A stretch of DNA of 64,000 bases, from assembly GCF_914271545.1 (NCBI RefSeq), contig NZ_CAJZAH010000001.1, forward strand, positions 1,488,001 through 1,552,000, written 5' to 3'. Positions 62,684 to 64,000 of this stretch are shown here, one piece after another. A program made the position numbers and the translations under genes. Each line of letters begins with the position of its first letter. Positions within the stretch are counted from its first letter, which is position 1. The stretch comes from Cupriavidus respiraculi. GTDB taxonomy: Bacteria; Pseudomonadota; Gammaproteobacteria; Burkholderiales; Burkholderiaceae. The notes beneath the pieces were generated by a model, which ran no database searches, was not told the origin of the DNA, and saw only the letters and a program-made list of their open reading frames with translations.

Positions 62684-62984
62684 CGCCGCAGCGCAAGCTC
62701 CGACGACTGGCACGGCGGGCCGGGACCAATGTCCCGGCCCGCTTTGCTTTTGCGCGCCGCCTTGCCCCGCCTTGTGCCGCGCTTCGCGCCGCCAGCTCAC
62801 CCTTCTCTGCCCGCCGCGTGGCGCGTTTCGGCCGCGGGCGACCGTGCTGTGTCAACGCGCAACATCACCGCGTGATCAATGTGGGACAGCGCACCGATAC
62901 CCCGCCCCCGCGCGCTCAGCATTCGAGCATCGGGGGACATGGCCTGTCGCTGTGTCTATTTGCAATAAGCAGGGGGAGCTTGTC
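62684..62984 (+). other. 301-bp region between regulator and wza
   Basis: It holds the terminator of the regulator gene (62715-62752), and the remainder must contain the wza promoter. No clear -35/-10 pair or further gene was recognised in it. Confidence 0.5.
62715..62752 (+). terminator. Rho-independent terminator
   Basis: A 12-bp perfect stem GCGGGCCGGGAC/GTCCCGGCCCGC (62715-62726 and 62731-62742, CAAT loop) is followed by TTTGCTTTTG. It separates the regulator from wza. Confidence 0.85.
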
Positions 62985-64000
62985 GTGAACACAACCAACG
63001 AAGGTCAACAATCCATCGCCACCAGCAAGCGCGGCAGCCGCTGGCTGCTGGCCATCGCCGCACTGGGTGCCACCGTCATGCTGGGCGCATGCTCGAGCTC
63101 GCCGGGCATGTACTTCGACGCCAAGGCACCGGTCAGCGCTATCGGCCCGGACGCGGTGCCCAAGATCACTCCGATCACGATGGACCTGGTCAAGGAACTG
63201 CGCGCGAGTGTCAAGCGTGGCAACGAGAACATCGACGAACTGTTCGCCACGCCGGAGCCGTATCGCATCGGCCCCGGCGACATCATCTCGGTGGTGGTGT
63301 GGGACCACCCCGAACTGGTGTTTCCCACGCAGACCTACAGCATCGGCCAGGGCTACGAACTGCCCGCCGTCGGCGGCAGCGCCAACGTGCCGGGCTACGT
63401 GGTCAGCGCGCAGGGCGACATCCAGTTTCCCTACGCCGGCGTGATGAAGGTCTCGGGCCGCACCGCCAACGAGGTGCGCGAACAGATGGCCAAGGCCCTG
63501 TCGCGCGTGGTGCGCGATCCGCAGATGACCGTCCGCGTGCTGGCCTTCCGCAGCCAGCGCGTCTATGTCGACGGCGAGGTCAAGACCCCCGGCATGCTGC
63601 CGATCGACGATGCCCCGATGACGCTGGTCGAGGCGCTGAACCGCGCCGGCGGCGTGCTCACGCAGACCGGCGATGCCAGCCGGGTGCGCATCACGCGCGG
63701 CAAGCAGAGCTGGTACGTCAACATGCCCGCGCTGCTGTCCAAGGGCATCGACCCGTCGCGCATCCTGCTGCGCAACGGCGACATCGTGCGCGTGGAGCAG
63801 CGCGAGGACAGCAAGGTCTTCGTCACCGGCGAAGTGCTGCGTCCCAGCGCGCTGCTGATGCGCAATGGCCGCATGACGCTGAACGAGGCGCTGGGCGACG
63901 CGGGCGGCGTCAATCCGAACTCGGCGAGCGCCGAGCAGATCTTCGTGATCCGCAAGTCCGAGACCGGTGGCGAGCCGCACGTGTTCCACCTGGATGGCAC
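62985..64000 (+). CDS. wza: Polysaccharide export lipoprotein Wza (3' end beyond window)
   Basis: The frame begins at GTG 62985, with GGGGGAG 6-8 bases upstream, and stays open to the window end (338 codons visible). It encodes a lipoprotein signal with lipobox MLGAC (Cys36). The polysaccharide biosynthesis/export (PES) domain starts YRIGPGDIISVVVWDHPEL (about 93-111). Two soluble ligand-binding (SLBB) modules follow (from about 180, QRVYVDGEVKTPG, and about 280, KVFVTGEVLRPS). Wza forms the outer-membrane channel of Wzy-dependent export; the partner Wzc should follow outside the window. Confidence 0.93.
   Translation, partial: MNTTNEGQQSIATSKRGSRWLLAIAALGATVMLGACSSSPGMYFDAKAPVSAIGPDAVPKITPITMDLVKELRASVKRGNENIDELFATPEPYRIGPGDIISVVVWDHPELVFPTQTYSIGQGYELPAVGGSANVPGYVVSAQGDIQFPYAGVMKVSGRTANEVREQMAKALSRVVRDPQMTVRVLAFRSQRVYVDGEVKTPGMLPIDDAPMTLVEALNRAGGVLTQTGDASRVRITRGKQSWYVNMPALLSKGIDPSRILLRNGDIVRVEQREDSKVFVTGEVLRPSALLMRNGRMTLNEALGDAGGVNPNSASAEQIFVIRKSETGGEPHVFHLDG

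Overview
The window is GC-rich (roughly two-thirds G+C) bacterial chromosome. Closely packed genes, three orphan Bug-type (tripartite tricarboxylate) solute receptors, several LysR regulators next to small catabolic clusters, a PHB-depolymerase-type esterase and a GDP-fucose exopolysaccharide cluster point to Burkholderiaceae, most likely Cupriavidus or a close relative. This is inferred from gene content and style, not from a database match. No rRNA, tRNA, CRISPR array or intact insertion sequence was seen.

Layout. 1-15,800: catabolic and housekeeping genes: an unrecognised membrane protein, Bug receptor + threonine-synthase-like PLP enzyme + LysR, 2-isopropylmalate synthase (with a possible leucine leader peptide upstream), OmpW, AMP nucleosidase, GNAT, a periplasmic metallo-beta-lactamase-fold hydrolase, an AtuA-like pair with Bug receptor and LysR, an SDR and a DUF1269-type protein. 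15,900-21,300 (minus strand): a five-gene secretion operon with a FapF-like outer-membrane barrel, a C39-type cysteine peptidase and three exported putative substrates. Two of the substrates carry a double-glycine cleavage-like motif; the largest is a Gly/Ala-rich low-complexity protein. This resembles, but differs from, the Pseudomonas Fap functional amyloid system and is the most interesting part of the window. 21,900-26,400: GntR regulator, Bug receptor and LeuC/LeuD-type hydro-lyase subunits, then a phosphoribosyltransferase. 26,500-36,300: a broken TonB-dependent receptor, a YihY family protein, a penicillin-acylase family enzyme, a ribbon-helix-helix regulator with an esterase, a small lipoprotein, and a GTP cyclohydrolase I/BLUF light-sensor pair. 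36,300-42,200: cyanase with a nitrate/cyanate-type ABC importer, followed upstream by a two-component system.

42,700-64,000: two small His-rich exported proteins, then an exopolysaccharide locus: ManC, Gmd and Fcl (GDP-mannose to GDP-fucose), a Wzx-like flippase, a Wzy-like polymerase, seven glycosyltransferase or related assembly genes, two acetyltransferases, an epimerase and a ChbG-like deacetylase. A NarL-type regulator with a degenerate receiver and the export lipoprotein Wza (cut by the window end) follow. An 819-bp divergent intergenic region before the regulator contains two 16-bp near-palindromes spaced 33 bp apart, plausible operators for the locus. A deleted Rpn-family nuclease remnant sits inside the cluster.

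Many neighbours overlap by 4 bp (ATGA), which supports operon structure: AtuA pair, C39 pair, Bug/LeuC-like, histidine kinase/response regulator, and the GT2/Wzy/acyltransferase trio.
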